This document shows, one piece after another, positions 52,905-63,042 of a DNA stretch of 64,000 nucleotides. Source of the DNA: an uncultured Eubacteriales bacterium (GTDB taxonomy: Bacteria; Bacillota; Clostridia; Oscillospirales; Oscillospiraceae). The notes beneath the pieces were generated by a model. That model did no database searches, was not told the origin of the DNA, and was given only the letters and a program-made list of their open reading frames with translations. Positions within the stretch are counted from its first letter, which is position 1. Each line of letters begins with the position of its first letter. The stretch spans positions 1 through 64,000 of the forward strand of contig UREY01000002.1 in assembly GCA_900546915.1 (NCBI GenBank), in the 5' to 3' direction. The position numbers were made by a program, and so were the translations under genes.

Positions 52905-55900
52905 TTATTTAAAATACCGGACCGCAGATTCAAAGAGCTTCATATCGAACACGCCCGGCACATTCTTATACAGTCCGTCGCCTGTGCGCTCGCTGTGGCC
53001 CATTTTGCCCAGGACACGGCCGTCCGGGGAGGTGATGCCTTCAATTGCATAGATGGAGCCGTTGGGATTAAAGTGCACATCCGCCGTAGCCCGGCCTTCC
53101 AAATCCACATACTGGGTTGCAATTTGGCCCCGCTCCGCCAGCTGCTTCACCAGCGCCTCGTCCGCCAGGAACCGGCCCTCGCCATGGGAGATGGGGACGG
53201 TATACACCTCGCCAACCTGGGCGCCGGCCAGCCAGGGGCTCAGGTTGGAGGCCACCCGGGTCCGAACCAGCCGGGACTGATGTCGGCCAATGACATTGTA
53301 GGTCAGGGTGGGGAAGCCGGCATCGGCATCCAGAATCTTGCCGTAGGGCACCAGCCCCAGCTTGATCAACGCCTGGAAGCCGTTGCATATGCCCAGCATC
53401 AAACCGTCCCGGCGCTCCAGCAATGCCGTGACCTCTTCCCGAACGGCGGCATTCCGGAAAAACGCTGTAATGAATTTGCCGGAGCCGTCCGGTTCGTCGC
53501 CGCCGGAGAAGCCGCCGGGGATGAAAACAATCTGCGCCGCCTGCAGCGCTTGGGCAAAACGCTCCACGCTTTGTGCAATCTCTGCCGCCGTCCGGTTCCG
53601 GATGACGAAAATCTCCGCATCCGCACCGGCGTCGTCCATCGCCTTGGCAGAATCGTATTCGCAATTGGTGCCGGGGAATACCGGAATCAAGACCCTGGGC
53701 CGGGCCGTTTTCACCGCCGGACTGACCCGGGCCTGGGTCTGGAAGGAAACCGTCTCCACCGGAACCTGGGCATCGGGAATGTTGCAGGGATATACCGGCT
53801 CCAGCTTTTCCTCATAGACCCGCTGCAGCGCAGCGCCGTCCACCGATTCGCCCCGCCAGGTAAAACGTCCGCTGTCGTTGACCGTACCCAAAATCTGTCC
53901 CACCGGCTCGCAGCCTGCCAGCTCCAGGACAAAGCTGCCGTAGGCATAGCCAAACAGCTCCGGCAAAGACACATCCCCGCAGAAGTCAAAGCCCAAGCCG
54001 TTGCCGAAGGCCATCTTCATCACGGCCTCCGCCGGGCCGCCCATGCCGGGGGTATAGGCAGACACCACGGCGCCGGACCGCATAAGCTTGGTCACAAGCT
54101 GGAAATGGTCCAGCAGATCCTTCGCATCCGGCAAGCCGTTTTCCGTGTACCGCGGCTTCAGCAGGCACACCGTATGTCCGGCTGCCTTTAGTTCGTTCGA
54201 CACGATGTTCTGCACCTTTTCCGTCGTGACGGCAAAGGACACCAAAGTCGGCGGCACATCCAGATCTTCAAAGGTACCGGACATGGAATCCTTTCCGCCA
54301 ATGGCGGCGATCCCCAGGTCCTTTTGCGCCTCAAAGGCTCCCAGCAGGGCGGCCAGCGGCTGGCCCCACCGCTTGGGGTCATGGCCCACCCGCTGGAAAT
54401 ACTCCTGGAACGTCAGATACACATCCTCATAGGCCGCGCCGGTGGCAACCAGCTTGGCGGCGGATTCCACCACTGCCAAATATGCCCCATGGTACGGGCT
54501 CTTTTCGGTGATAAAGGGATTGTATCCCCAGGACATCAGCGAGCAGGTGTCCGTATGGCCCCGCTCCAGGCTGACCTTGTGCACCATGGCCTGAATGGGC
54601 GTCTGTTGATTTTTGCCGCCAAAGGGCATCAGCACCGTGCCCGCGCCGATGGTGGAATCAAATCGCTCCGACAAGCCCCGTTTGGAGCAGGTATTCAAAT
54701 CCGCAGCAACCCGCAGCAAGTTCTCCGGAAAGCGTCCGGTGACGGCGCGGCCAAAATCTTTCGGCCCGTTTACTTCGACGGCGACATGCTTTTCCGCACC
54801 GTTGGAGTTCAAAAATTCCCGGCTCACATCCACAATGGTATTTCCATTCCAGTGCATCCGCAGCCGCGGCGTCTCTGTGACCGACGCGACCACCGTTGCC
54901 TCCAGATTTTCCTGTGCGGCCAGCTCCAGAAACCGGGGCACATCGTCGGCGCCCACCACCACGGCCATTCGCTCCTGGGATTCGGAGATGGCCAGCTCGG
55001 TGCCGTCCAGACCGTCATATTTCTTCGGCACCCGGTCCAGATCTATTTCCAGACCATCGGCCAGCTCGCCGATGGCGACGCTGACGCCGCCCGCGCCGAA
55101 GTCATTGCACCGCTTGATCATCCGGGCGGCTTCTCCGTTGCGAAACAGCCGCTGAAGCTTCCGCTCCTCCGGCGCGTTGCCCTTCTGAACCTCCGCGCCG
55201 CAGTCCTCCAGGGAGTGCAGGTTGTGGCTTTTCGAGGAACCCGTGGCGCCGCCGCAGCCGTCCCGGCCGGTGCGGCCGCCCAGAAGGATCACCTGGTCTC
55301 CAGGCGCGGGCCGCTCCCGCCGCACGTTTTCCTCGGGCACGGCGGCAATGACTGCTCCGATTTCCATCCGCTTGGCCGCGTAGCCGGGATGATAAATCTC
55401 ATCCACCATGCCGGTGGCCAAGCCAATCTGGTTGCCATAGGAGGAATACCCGGCAGCAGCCGTGGTCACCAGCTTCCGCTGAGGCAGCTTTCCCGGCAAA
55501 GTATCGGAAACCGGCTTCAAGGGATCCGCCGCGCCTGTAACCCGCATAGCCCCGTACACATAGGCGCGGCTGGCCAGCGGGTCCCGGATGGCGCCGCCGA
55601 TGCAGGTGGCCGCCCCGCCGAAGGGCTCGATCTCCGTGGGATGATTGTGGGTCTCGTTTTTAAAGAGGAGAAGCCAAGGCTCTTCTTTGCCGTCCACCTG
55701 GACCGTCATATGGACGGTGCAGGCGTTGATCTCCTCGCTCTCGTCCAGCTTGTCCAGCCGCCCCTGCTTGCGCAAATATTTGGCGGCCAATGTGCCGATG
55801 TCCATCAAATTCACCGGCTTGGTACGCCCCAGCTCCTGCCGGGTCTGCAAATAGTCCGCATACGCCGCCTGCAAGAGGGGATCGGCAAATTTCACCCGGT

Positions 55901-56591
55901 CGATGGTGGTGAGGAAGGTGGTATGACGGCAGTGATCGGACCAGTAGGTGTCAATCATCCGAATCTCCGTGATGGTGGGGCAGCGTCCTTCCCTGCGGAA
56001 ATAGCTTTGGCAGAAGGTCATGTCGTCCAGGTCCATCGCCAGCCCCAGGGACTGGACCAATTCCGCCAGTCCGGCCCGATCCAGCTCCAAAAAGCCCTCC
56101 ATCGTCTTGACGGTCCGGGGCAGGGGATACGCTGCCTGCAAGGTCTCCGGCTTGGCCAGCTCCGCCTCCCGGGCCTCCACCGGATTGATAACATATTTTT
56201 TAACGGCCGCCACATCCGACTCTCGAAGCGCGCCCTCCAGGACATAAACCTTGGCAGTCCGAACCACCGGGCGCTCCCCCTGGGAAATGATCTGGATGCA
56301 CTGCGCCGCAGAATCGGCCCGCTGATCGAACTGTCCGGGGAGAAACTCCACAGCGAAAACCGCCCCCTGGGCCTCTATGGTCTCTGAGACAATATCCAGC
56401 TGCGGCTCGGAAAACACCGTTTGCACCGCATAATCGAACAGCGCCCGGTCCATGTTCTCCACATCGTACCGGTTGATCACCCGAACGCCGGTGAGATTTT
56501 CAATCTGCAAAAGCTCCCTGGCCTCGTGCAGCAGATCCGACGCCTCCTTGGCCAGTTCGGGCTTTTTCTCTACGTAAACACGGTAAACCAT
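52905..56591 (-). CDS. purL: Phosphoribosylformylglycinamidine synthase, single-chain
   Basis: A 1228-residue enzyme that converts FGAR to FGAM with glutamine and ATP. The synthetase part includes DTYWSDHCRHTTF, ETHNHPTEIEPFGGAATCIGG and a GGRTGRDGCGGATGSSKSH segment. The C-terminal 270 residues are the glutaminase domain, with the nucleophile in LGICNGFQALIKLG and the usual FPGTNCEYD and FSGGDEPDGSG segments. ATG 56591 is the start (AAGGAGG 5 nt upstream); the frame extends to 56696 without an SD. It is the last gene of the purine operon. Most Clostridia use this fused form instead of separate PurS, PurQ and PurL. Confidence 0.96.
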   Translation of the reverse strand: MVYRVYVEKKPELAKEASDLLHEARELLQIENLTGVRVINRYDVENMDRALFDYAVQTVFSEPQLDIVSETIEAQGAVFAVEFLPGQFDQRADSAAQCIQIISQGERPVVRTAKVYVLEGALRESDVAAVKKYVINPVEAREAELAKPETLQAAYPLPRTVKTMEGFLELDRAGLAELVQSLGLAMDLDDMTFCQSYFRREGRCPTITEIRMIDTYWSDHCRHTTFLTTIDRVKFADPLLQAAYADYLQTRQELGRTKPVNLMDIGTLAAKYLRKQGRLDKLDESEEINACTVHMTVQVDGKEEPWLLLFKNETHNHPTEIEPFGGAATCIGGAIRDPLASRAYVYGAMRVTGAADPLKPVSDTLPGKLPQRKLVTTAAAGYSSYGNQIGLATGMVDEIYHPGYAAKRMEIGAVIAAVPEENVRRERPAPGDQVILLGGRTGRDGCGGATGSSKSHNLHSLEDCGAEVQKGNAPEERKLQRLFRNGEAARMIKRCNDFGAGGVSVAIGELADGLEIDLDRVPKKYDGLDGTELAISESQERMAVVVGADDVPRFLELAAQENLEATVVASVTETPRLRMHWNGNTIVDVSREFLNSNGAEKHVAVEVNGPKDFGRAVTGRFPENLLRVAADLNTCSKRGLSERFDSTIGAGTVLMPFGGKNQQTPIQAMVHKVSLERGHTDTCSLMSWGYNPFITEKSPYHGAYLAVVESAAKLVATGAAYEDVYLTFQEYFQRVGHDPKRWGQPLAALLGAFEAQKDLGIAAIGGKDSMSGTFEDLDVPPTLVSFAVTTEKVQNIVSNELKAAGHTVCLLKPRYTENGLPDAKDLLDHFQLVTKLMRSGAVVSAYTPGMGGPAEAVMKMAFGNGLGFDFCGDVSLPELFGYAYGSFVLELAGCEPVGQILGTVNDSGRFTWRGESVDGAALQRVYEEKLEPVYPCNIPDAQVPVETVSFQTQARVSPAVKTARPRVLIPVFPGTNCEYDSAKAMDDAGADAEIFVIRNRTAAEIAQSVERFAQALQAAQIVFIPGGFSGGDEPDGSGKFITAFFRNAAVREEVTALLERRDGLMLGICNGFQALIKLGLVPYGKILDADAGFPTLTYNVIGRHQSRLVRTRVASNLSPWLAGAQVGEVYTVPISHGEGRFLADEALVKQLAERGQIATQYVDLEGRATADVHFNPNGSIYAIEGITSPDGRVLGKMGHSERTGDGLYKNVPGVFDMKLFESAVRYFK

Positions 56592-56601
56592 ATTTCCCTC
56601 C

Positions 56602-57867
56602 TTATTTCCACGCAGCCAGGGCCCGTTTGCCAATGTCGCTCCTGCGGTAGGCATGGGCAAAGCGGACGCCGTCGGCCAGACGGTAAGCCTCTGCAATGGC
56701 CTCCGGCAGCGTATCGGCCACCGCTGTGGTACCGGCTACCCGGCCTCCGGATGTGACCAGCCGTCCGTCCGCCAGCGTGGCTCCGGCTATATCGGTGTGG
56801 GCGGCGGCTTCCGGGGTCATAGTAAGCGCAAAGCCCTTTTCATAGTGCAGCGGGTACCCTTCCGAAGCGGTAATCACACAGCAAGCAGCTTGGTTGGAAA
56901 ACCGCACCTCCGTTTGGGCCAGAGTGCCGTTGGTGGTGGCCTGCATCACCGTCAACAGGTCGGATTCCAGCAAGGGCAGAACCACCTGCGTCTCCGGATC
57001 GCCGAAGCGGCAGTTGTACTCAATCACCTTGGGGCCTTCTTGCGTCAGCATCAGGCCGAAGTACAGGCAGCCGGTAAAGGGACGTCCCTCAGCCGCCATG
57101 GCCCGGATGGTCGGCAGGAAAATCTCTTCCATGCACCGCCGGGCTGTCTCCGGTGTGTAATAGGGGTTGGGCGCCACAGTCCCCATGCCCCCGGTGTTCA
57201 GGCCCAGGTCCCCATCCTGGGCCCGCTTATGATCCATGGAGGAGACCATGGGCTTTACGGTTGTTCCGTCGGTAAACGCCAAAACCGACACCTCCGGGCC
57301 CTCCAAAAACTCCTCTATGACCACAGTCGCTCCGGATGCGCCAAATTTTCCATTGACCATCATGTCCGTGACCGCCTGCTCCGCCTCCCGGCGGGTCCGG
57401 CAAATAAGCACCCCTTTGCCCAAGGCCAGGCCGTCGGCCTTCACCACGAGGGGCGCCGGTTGCGTGTTGATATATTCCAGAGCGGCCGAAAGCTCCGTAA
57501 AGGTCTCATACCGGGCCGTCGGGATCCCATATCGTTTCATCAGGTCCTTGGCAAAAGCCTTGCTGCCTTCCAGAATGGCCGCATTGGCCCTGGGGCCGAA
57601 GCAGGGAATCCCCACTTCATTCAGCCGGTCCACACAGCCCAGGACGAGGGGATCGTCGGGCGTCACCACGGCGTAATCCACCTGATTTTCCCGGGCAAAT
57701 CGCACAATTCCGTCCAGATCCGTGGCGCCAATGGGCACGCAGGTGGCGTCTGCGGCAATGCCGCCGTTGCCCGGCAATGCAAAAATCTCCGAAACCTCAG
57801 GATTCTTCCTCAGCTTTTTAATGACGGCATGCTCCCGGCCGCCGCCGCCCACTACCAGAATGTTCAT
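56602..57867 (-). CDS. purD: Phosphoribosylamine-glycine ligase
   Basis: A 421-residue ATP-grasp enzyme joining glycine to phosphoribosylamine. MNILVVGGGGREHAVIKKL is the typical start, VVKADGLALGKGVLI and IEEFLEGPEVSVLAFTDG belong to the ATP-grasp fold, and EYNCRFGDPETQVVLPLL is the family signature. ATG 57867 has GAAGGAGT upstream. It lies 10 nt before purL. Confidence 0.97.
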   Translation of the reverse strand: MNILVVGGGGREHAVIKKLRKNPEVSEIFALPGNGGIAADATCVPIGATDLDGIVRFARENQVDYAVVTPDDPLVLGCVDRLNEVGIPCFGPRANAAILEGSKAFAKDLMKRYGIPTARYETFTELSAALEYINTQPAPLVVKADGLALGKGVLICRTRREAEQAVTDMMVNGKFGASGATVVIEEFLEGPEVSVLAFTDGTTVKPMVSSMDHKRAQDGDLGLNTGGMGTVAPNPYYTPETARRCMEEIFLPTIRAMAAEGRPFTGCLYFGLMLTQEGPKVIEYNCRFGDPETQVVLPLLESDLLTVMQATTNGTLAQTEVRFSNQAACCVITASEGYPLHYEKGFALTMTPEAAAHTDIAGATLADGRLVTSGGRVAGTTAVADTLPEAIAEAYRLADGVRFAHAYRRSDIGKRALAAWK

Positions 57868-57942
57868 AAATCCACTCCTTCCATCCAAGCATTGAGAACA
57901 AGGGCGGACCAGGGGTCCGCCCCGTTGGTTTGCTGTTATAAA

Positions 57943-59127
57943 TTAGTGATGGAACAACCGCATTCCGGTGAAAGCCATCACCATCCCGTTTTTGTCGCAC
58001 GCTTCGATCACCAAGTCGTCCCGAATGGAGCCGCCGGGCTGCGCCACATAGCAGACGCCGGACTTCAGCGCCCGCTTGATGTTGTCCGGGAAGGGGAAGA
58101 AAGCGTCGGAGCCCAGGGAAACGCCCTGTCGGGCCGCCAAGAATTCCCGCTTCTCCGCCTCCGTCAGCGGCTCCGGACGGACGGTAAAGTAATTCTGCCA
58201 AATGCCCTCGGCACAGACGTCTTCTTCGTTGCCGTTGATATAGCCGTCGATCACATTGTCCCGGTTGGGCCGGCCCAGATCCGGCCGGAAGGGCAGGGCC
58301 AGCGTTTTGGGATGCTGCCGCAGGAACCAGGTGTCCGCTTTGGAACCCGCCAGCCGGGTGCAGTGAATCCGGGACTGCTGGCCGGCTCCCACGCCGATGG
58401 CCTGGCCGTCGAAGGCAAAACAAACAGAATTGGACTGGGTATATTTCAGCGTAATCAGGGCGACGATGAGATCCCGCCGGGCCGCGTCCGGCAGGTCCTG
58501 ATTCCGGGTCACGATGTGATCCAGCAGCGCCTTGTCGATTTTAAAATCATTTCTTCCCTGCCGGAAGGTGACGCCGTAGACCTGCTTTTCCTCCTGAGCC
58601 GCCGGAACATACTGGGGATCTATGGCGACCACATTGTAACCGCCCTTCCGCTTGGTCTTCAGGATGGCCAAAGCTTCCTCGGTATAGCCGGGCGCAATCA
58701 CCCCGTCGGAGACCTCCCGGGCAATCAGAGAAGCCGTCAGGGCATCGCAGGGATCCGACAAGGCCACCCAGTCGCCGAACGAGCACATCCGATCCGTCCC
58801 CCGAGCGCGGGCATAGGCGCAGGCCAGAGGGTTTTCATCCAGACCGGCCACATCCTCCACAAAGCAGGCCTTCTTCAGCGCCTCCGGCAGAGGCAGCCCC
58901 ACCGCCGCAGAGGTGGGGGAGACGTGCTTAAAGGAGGTGGCGCAGGGCAGGCCCGTGGCCTCCTTCAGCTCTTTGACCAGCTGGTAAGAGTTCAGCGCAT
59001 CCAGGAAGTTGATGTAGCCGGGCCGGCCGTTTAAAATCGTCACAGGGAGGTCGGCGCCGTCCGCCATATAGATTTTAGCAGGCTTTTGGTTGGGGTTGCA
59101 GCCGTACTTCAGTTCAAATTCTTTCAT
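57943..59127 (-). CDS. AICAR transformylase, stand-alone (PurH-like without cyclohydrolase)
   Basis: A 394-residue protein homologous to the C-terminal transformylase half of PurH, which adds a formyl group to AICAR. Recognisable parts are LKYGCNPNQKPA, LNGRPGYINFLDALNSYQLV, SFKHVSPTSAAVG, LKYTQSNSVCFAFDGQAIG and DAFFPFPDNIKRA. The N-terminal IMP cyclohydrolase domain of normal PurH is absent. That step is covered by a PurO-type gene in the same operon (60609-61346). It is flanked by purB 3 nt upstream and purD 75 nt downstream. TTGAGGG precedes ATG 59127. Confidence 0.92.
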   Translation of the reverse strand: MKEFELKYGCNPNQKPAKIYMADGADLPVTILNGRPGYINFLDALNSYQLVKELKEATGLPCATSFKHVSPTSAAVGLPLPEALKKACFVEDVAGLDENPLACAYARARGTDRMCSFGDWVALSDPCDALTASLIAREVSDGVIAPGYTEEALAILKTKRKGGYNVVAIDPQYVPAAQEEKQVYGVTFRQGRNDFKIDKALLDHIVTRNQDLPDAARRDLIVALITLKYTQSNSVCFAFDGQAIGVGAGQQSRIHCTRLAGSKADTWFLRQHPKTLALPFRPDLGRPNRDNVIDGYINGNEEDVCAEGIWQNYFTVRPEPLTEAEKREFLAARQGVSLGSDAFFPFPDNIKRALKSGVCYVAQPGGSIRDDLVIEACDKNGMVMAFTGMRLFHH

Positions 59128-59130
59128 CGT

Positions 59131-60567
59131 TTATACCCTCAATTCTGCAGTCAGATTTTCAGCTTGATATTGCTCCAGGAGCGGATGCACCACATCCTGA
59201 AGAAATTCCGTCACTTGGTTTGCTGCGCGGCCTGTGTAGGCTTTGGGGTTCAGCTGCTCCAGGATTTCCGTCCTGGTCAGGGGGAACATGGGGTCGGCTG
59301 CAATGCGGTCGATGAGATCGTTGGTTCCGCCTTCCAGCTTCACCCGGGCAGCCGCCGCATGAGAGTGCACCCGGAGCGCCTCATGAAGCTCCTGCCGGTT
59401 GCCCCCCCGTTTCACAGACTCCATCATAATGTTCTCCGTGGCCATAAAGGGCAGCTTTTCCATCACCCGGCGTTCCACCACCCGCTCGTTGACCACCAAA
59501 CCGGCAGACACGTTCATGTAGATGTTCAAGATGGCATCCACAGCCAAAAAGGCCTCGGCCACTGCAATTCGCTTATTGGCAGAATCGTCCAGCGTACGCT
59601 CAAACCACTGGGTTCCCGCTGTGAAGCCCGGGTTCAGGCTGTCGCAAATTACATACCGGGCCAGGGCGCAAATGCGCTCGGACCGCATGGGATTTCGCTT
59701 ATAGGGCATGGCGGAGGACCCGATCTGGTCCTTTTCAAAGGGCTCTTCCATTTCCTCAAAGGACTGCAGAATCCGCAGGTCATTGGCAAACTTCATGGCG
59801 CTCTGGGCTATGCCGGAGAGCGCCCCCAGGAAGTAGGCGTCCACCTTCCGGGAATAGGTCTGGCCGGACACGGGGACCACACCGGAAAAGCCCATGTCCC
59901 GGGCAATCAGCTGCTCCATCTGCTTGATCTTTTCCTCGTCGCCTTCCAGCAGCTCCATAAAGGAGGCCTGGGTGCCGGTGGTTCCCTTGGAGCCCAAAAG
60001 CTTCAGGTTGGACAGCTGGAACGCCAGATTTTCCATGTCTTGCATCAGCTCATACATCCACAGCGTGGTCCGCTTGCCCACCGTGGTGAGCTGCGCGGGC
60101 TGCAGATGGGTATAGCCCAAGCAGGGCAGTGCCCGATAGCGGTCGGCGAAGCCGGCCAGATTCCGAACCACCTGGGCGCATTTTCGAAGCGTCAGGCGGC
60201 TGGCCTCCCGGAGGATGATCACATCGGTGTTATCGCCCACATAGCAGGAGGTGGCGCCCAAATGGATGATCCCCGCCGCTTTTGGGCACTGCTTGCCGTA
60301 TGCGTACACATGACTCATCACGTCGTGACGCACCTGGCGTTCCCGCTCCTCCGCCACGGGATAGTTGATGTCGTCCTTGTGCGCCTCCAGCTCGGCAATT
60401 TGCTCGTCTGTGATTTCCAGCCCCAGCTTTTGCTCCGCCCGGGCCAAGGCGATCCACAGCCGCCGCCAGGTGCGAAATTTGAAGTTTTCTGAAAAAATAT
60501 GCTGCATTTCCGGACTTGCGTACCGGGTAGACAGGGGAGAAACATATCCGTCATGATTTCGTTCCAT
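59131..60567 (-). CDS. purB: Adenylosuccinate lyase
   Basis: A 478-residue fumarase/aspartase-family enzyme acting at two points of purine synthesis (SAICAR and adenylosuccinate cleavage). The histidines lie in IIHLGATSCYVGDNTD and GYTHLQPAQLTTVGKR, and the signature loop is GSSAMPYKRNPMRSERI. ATG 60567 is the start, with GAGGTGA upstream; the frame runs to 60636 without support. Eukaryote-like length and sequence (for example RRLWIALARAEQKLGL) are typical of this Clostridial type. Confidence 0.95.
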   Translation of the reverse strand: MERNHDGYVSPLSTRYASPEMQHIFSENFKFRTWRRLWIALARAEQKLGLEITDEQIAELEAHKDDINYPVAEERERQVRHDVMSHVYAYGKQCPKAAGIIHLGATSCYVGDNTDVIILREASRLTLRKCAQVVRNLAGFADRYRALPCLGYTHLQPAQLTTVGKRTTLWMYELMQDMENLAFQLSNLKLLGSKGTTGTQASFMELLEGDEEKIKQMEQLIARDMGFSGVVPVSGQTYSRKVDAYFLGALSGIAQSAMKFANDLRILQSFEEMEEPFEKDQIGSSAMPYKRNPMRSERICALARYVICDSLNPGFTAGTQWFERTLDDSANKRIAVAEAFLAVDAILNIYMNVSAGLVVNERVVERRVMEKLPFMATENIMMESVKRGGNRQELHEALRVHSHAAAARVKLEGGTNDLIDRIAADPMFPLTRTEILEQLNPKAYTGRAANQVTEFLQDVVHPLLEQYQAENLTAELRV

Positions 60568-60608
60568 ATCATTCACCTCATTTACAATGAACCGGTCCAT
60601 CCGCTGCG

Positions 60609-61346
60609 TTACATGCGTACCGGTCCGCCGCTGCATGACGCATGCCGGTTTACAATCCGGTATGCCGTCTCTCCGGTTTCCAACGAGATGTAGCTGGTAA
60701 AGAGCGACACTTTATTCTCCTCATTCAGGCTCTCCCAGATCATCCGGGTAAATTGATCCAAATCTCCCGTGACGGCCACAGGCCGGGGCTCGCCGCAGAA
60801 AGAGGGCAGGGGATTGCCGTCCGATTCATAGGTGTGGATGAGATGGCCCAGGCCCGCTTGGGGCGCGTCATAGGTAAAGTAATTCCGGACACAGCAGCCG
60901 GGGTCGCCGTCCAGGGATTTGAGAATACTCAGAACATAAGATCCGCAGGGGAATAGGATGCCGGAAATCCGGGGGGTGTAATTGGGCCCGTCCGGCTCAA
61001 ACTCCCGGGTGTTCAAGGCCTCTACATAGCTGCCGCCCTCCAGCATAAAATCCCGAAGCGTGTCCGTTTGATCGCCGTTGGTCACCAGGGTGGTAACGCC
61101 CTCCTCATCCGCCACCCGGCGGACCGGATGATAAATGATGAGGGAGGGGTCGGTCATCTTGGCCGGGTCATAGGCCTGGGTACGAATTCCGTCTTCCGTC
61201 TCCACAAAGATCCGGTTTCGACTGTTTTCGCTGCGTCCCATGATAAAATAGGCAATGACGGCGGACTTTCCATCCTCGCTCCGGCCCAGGAGAACGCCCC
61301 GGCCGGGATAGGCGTTGCCCCGCAACAGGGCAGACAGATCATACAT
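60609..61346 (-). CDS. IMP cyclohydrolase, PurO type
   Basis: A 245-residue protein that resembles the archaeal-type IMP cyclohydrolase, which closes FAICAR to IMP. Segments include LLRGNAYPGRGVLLGRSEDG, VIAYFIMGRSENSRNR and YTPRISGILFP, matching the PurO-like family in order. It lies in the purine operon between purN and purB, and the PurH cyclohydrolase half is missing from the transformylase, so the function is well supported by context. AGGAGG precedes ATG 61346. I did not check the active-site residues against a structure. Confidence 0.88.
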   Translation of the reverse strand: MYDLSALLRGNAYPGRGVLLGRSEDGKSAVIAYFIMGRSENSRNRIFVETEDGIRTQAYDPAKMTDPSLIIYHPVRRVADEEGVTTLVTNGDQTDTLRDFMLEGGSYVEALNTREFEPDGPNYTPRISGILFPCGSYVLSILKSLDGDPGCCVRNYFTYDAPQAGLGHLIHTYESDGNPLPSFCGEPRPVAVTGDLDQFTRMIWESLNEENKVSLFTSYISLETGETAYRIVNRHASCSGGPVRM

Positions 61347-61393
61347 GGTACAAACCTCCTGAATGATAATTTACAATCTCACGCGGCAGCTCT

Positions 61394-61999
61394 CTACTGC
61401 GGCGCAGCCATTTGCCGGCAGACCATTTCCGCCGCCTGAGGCAAAAGCACCCACTCTGCCTGCTCCATCACCCGGCGCTGCAGCACCTCGGGGGTATCTC
61501 CCGGCAGAACCTCCACCGCCTTCTGCAAGAGAATCGGACCGCCGTCCGGAATCTCGTTGACCAAATGAACGGTAGCCCCCGTCACCTTGACCCCCCGGGC
61601 CAAGGCGGCCTGATGAACCCGGAGGCCGTAAAAGCCCTCGCCGCAGAACGCGGGGATCAGGCTGGGGTGGACATTCAAAATCCGATTGGGCCACTTCCGG
61701 GTAAAGGATTCGGACAAGATGCTCATGAAGCCGGCCAAAATCAGCAGCTCCACACCGTCCAGCTCCAAAATTGCCTGAAGCTGCGCCTCAAAGGCCGCCT
61801 GAGAGCCGCACTCCTTTTTGCTCACCACGGCCGCAGGGACCCCTGCCTGTTTGGCCCGTTCCAGGGCGTACGCCTCGGGATTGTTGGACACAACCAAAAC
61901 AATTTCCCCGTGGGGCAGCTGCCCGGCAGCCTCCGCCTGCAAAAGCGCCTGCAAATTGGTGCCGCCGCCGGAAACCAAAACTGCAATTCTCGTCTTCAT
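61394..61999 (-). CDS. purN: Phosphoribosylglycinamide formyltransferase
   Basis: A 201-residue enzyme that transfers a formyl group from 10-formyl-THF to [23 protein letters not shown] begins the nucleotide-binding part, [20 protein letters not shown] and [14 protein letters not shown] contain the catalytic Asn-His, and [16 protein letters not shown] contains the conserved histidine and aspartate. Its ATG overlaps the purM stop by 4 nt (ATGA, 61996-61999). The normal -SLLP- in the motif reads -SLIP-. Confidence 0.95.
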   Translation of the reverse strand: MKTRIAVLVSGGGTNLQALLQAEAAGQLPHGEIVLVVSNNPEAYALERAKQAGVPAAVVSKKECGSQAAFEAQLQAILELDGVELLILAGFMSILSESFTRKWPNRILNVHPSLIPAFCGEGFYGLRVHQAALARGVKVTGATVHLVNEIPDGGPILLQKAVEVLPGDTPEVLQRRVMEQAEWVLLPQAAEMVCRQMAAPQ

Positions 62000-63042
62000 A
62001 CCAGCATCACCTTGTCCTGAGACGGCACAATCTCTCCCATGACATAAGCATCTTCGCCCTCTGCCTGCAAAATATGCAGGGCGGTCTCCGCATCCTCCTT
62101 GGCCACTACAACGCTCATCCCCACACCCATGTTGAAGGTGTTGAACATATCCCGCTCCGGGATGGCCCCCGTCTTGGCAATGAGCTCAAAAATCGGCAGC
62201 ACCCGGACCGCGCTTTTTTGAATTCTGGCGCCCAAACCGTCGGGAATGGCCCGGGGAATATTTTCAAAGAACCCTCCGCCGGTGATGTGGCTGATGCCCT
62301 TCACCCGGATTCGATCCAAGAGCGCCAACATAGGCTTGACATAGATCTTGGTGGGAACCAGCAGCGTCTCACCGGCAGACTTGCCGCCCAGCTCCGGCCG
62401 GGGCGTCTTCCATTGCAGACTGTGTTCCATATCAAAGACCTTCCGCACCAGAGAGAACCCGTTGGAGTGCACACCGGAGGAGGGCAGCGCAATGACCACA
62501 TCTCCCGGGATCATGGCGCTGTGATCGACGATCTTCTTTTTATCCACGATGCCCACAGAGAAACCCGCCAGATCGTATTCGTCCTCCGGGTAGAAGCCGG
62601 GCATTTCCGCCGTTTCTCCGCCGATCAGCGCACAGCCCGCCTGGACGCAGCCCTCCGCCACGCCGGACACCAGCTCTGCAATTCGTTCCGGCACATTTTT
62701 GCCGCAGGCAATGTAGTCCAGGAAAAACAGGGGCTTCGCTCCACAGCAGATCACATCGTTGACACACATAGCCACGCAGTCGATGCCTACCGTGTGATGC
62801 CGGTCCATCAAGAAGGCCAGGCGCAGCTTCGTCCCCACACCGTCGGTGCCGGAAACCAGCACCGGCTCCTCGTAGCCCTTCAAATTCAATCCAAACAGCC
62901 CGCCGAAGCCGCCGATGTCATCCAAGCAGCCCTCGTTTTTGGTGCGGGCAATGTGAGACTTCATCAGCTCCACCGCCCGGTATCCGGCGGTAATGTCCAC
63001 ACCGGCCGCCTTATAGCTCTCGGAATAGCTTTTCTCGTTCAT
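61996..63042 (-). CDS. purM: Phosphoribosylformylglycinamidine cyclo-ligase
   Basis: A 348-residue AIR synthetase. [52 protein letters not shown] and [12 protein letters not shown] are its conserved signatures. The start overlaps the purF stop by 4 nt (ATGA, 63039-63042), and the stop overlaps purN, so the three genes are translationally coupled. Confidence 0.97.
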   Translation of the reverse strand: MNEKSYSESYKAAGVDITAGYRAVELMKSHIARTKNEGCLDDIGGFGGLFGLNLKGYEEPVLVSGTDGVGTKLRLAFLMDRHHTVGIDCVAMCVNDVICCGAKPLFFLDYIACGKNVPERIAELVSGVAEGCVQAGCALIGGETAEMPGFYPEDEYDLAGFSVGIVDKKKIVDHSAMIPGDVVIALPSSGVHSNGFSLVRKVFDMEHSLQWKTPRPELGGKSAGETLLVPTKIYVKPMLALLDRIRVKGISHITGGGFFENIPRAIPDGLGARIQKSAVRVLPIFELIAKTGAIPERDMFNTFNMGVGMSVVVAKEDAETALHILQAEGEDAYVMGEIVPSQDKVMLV

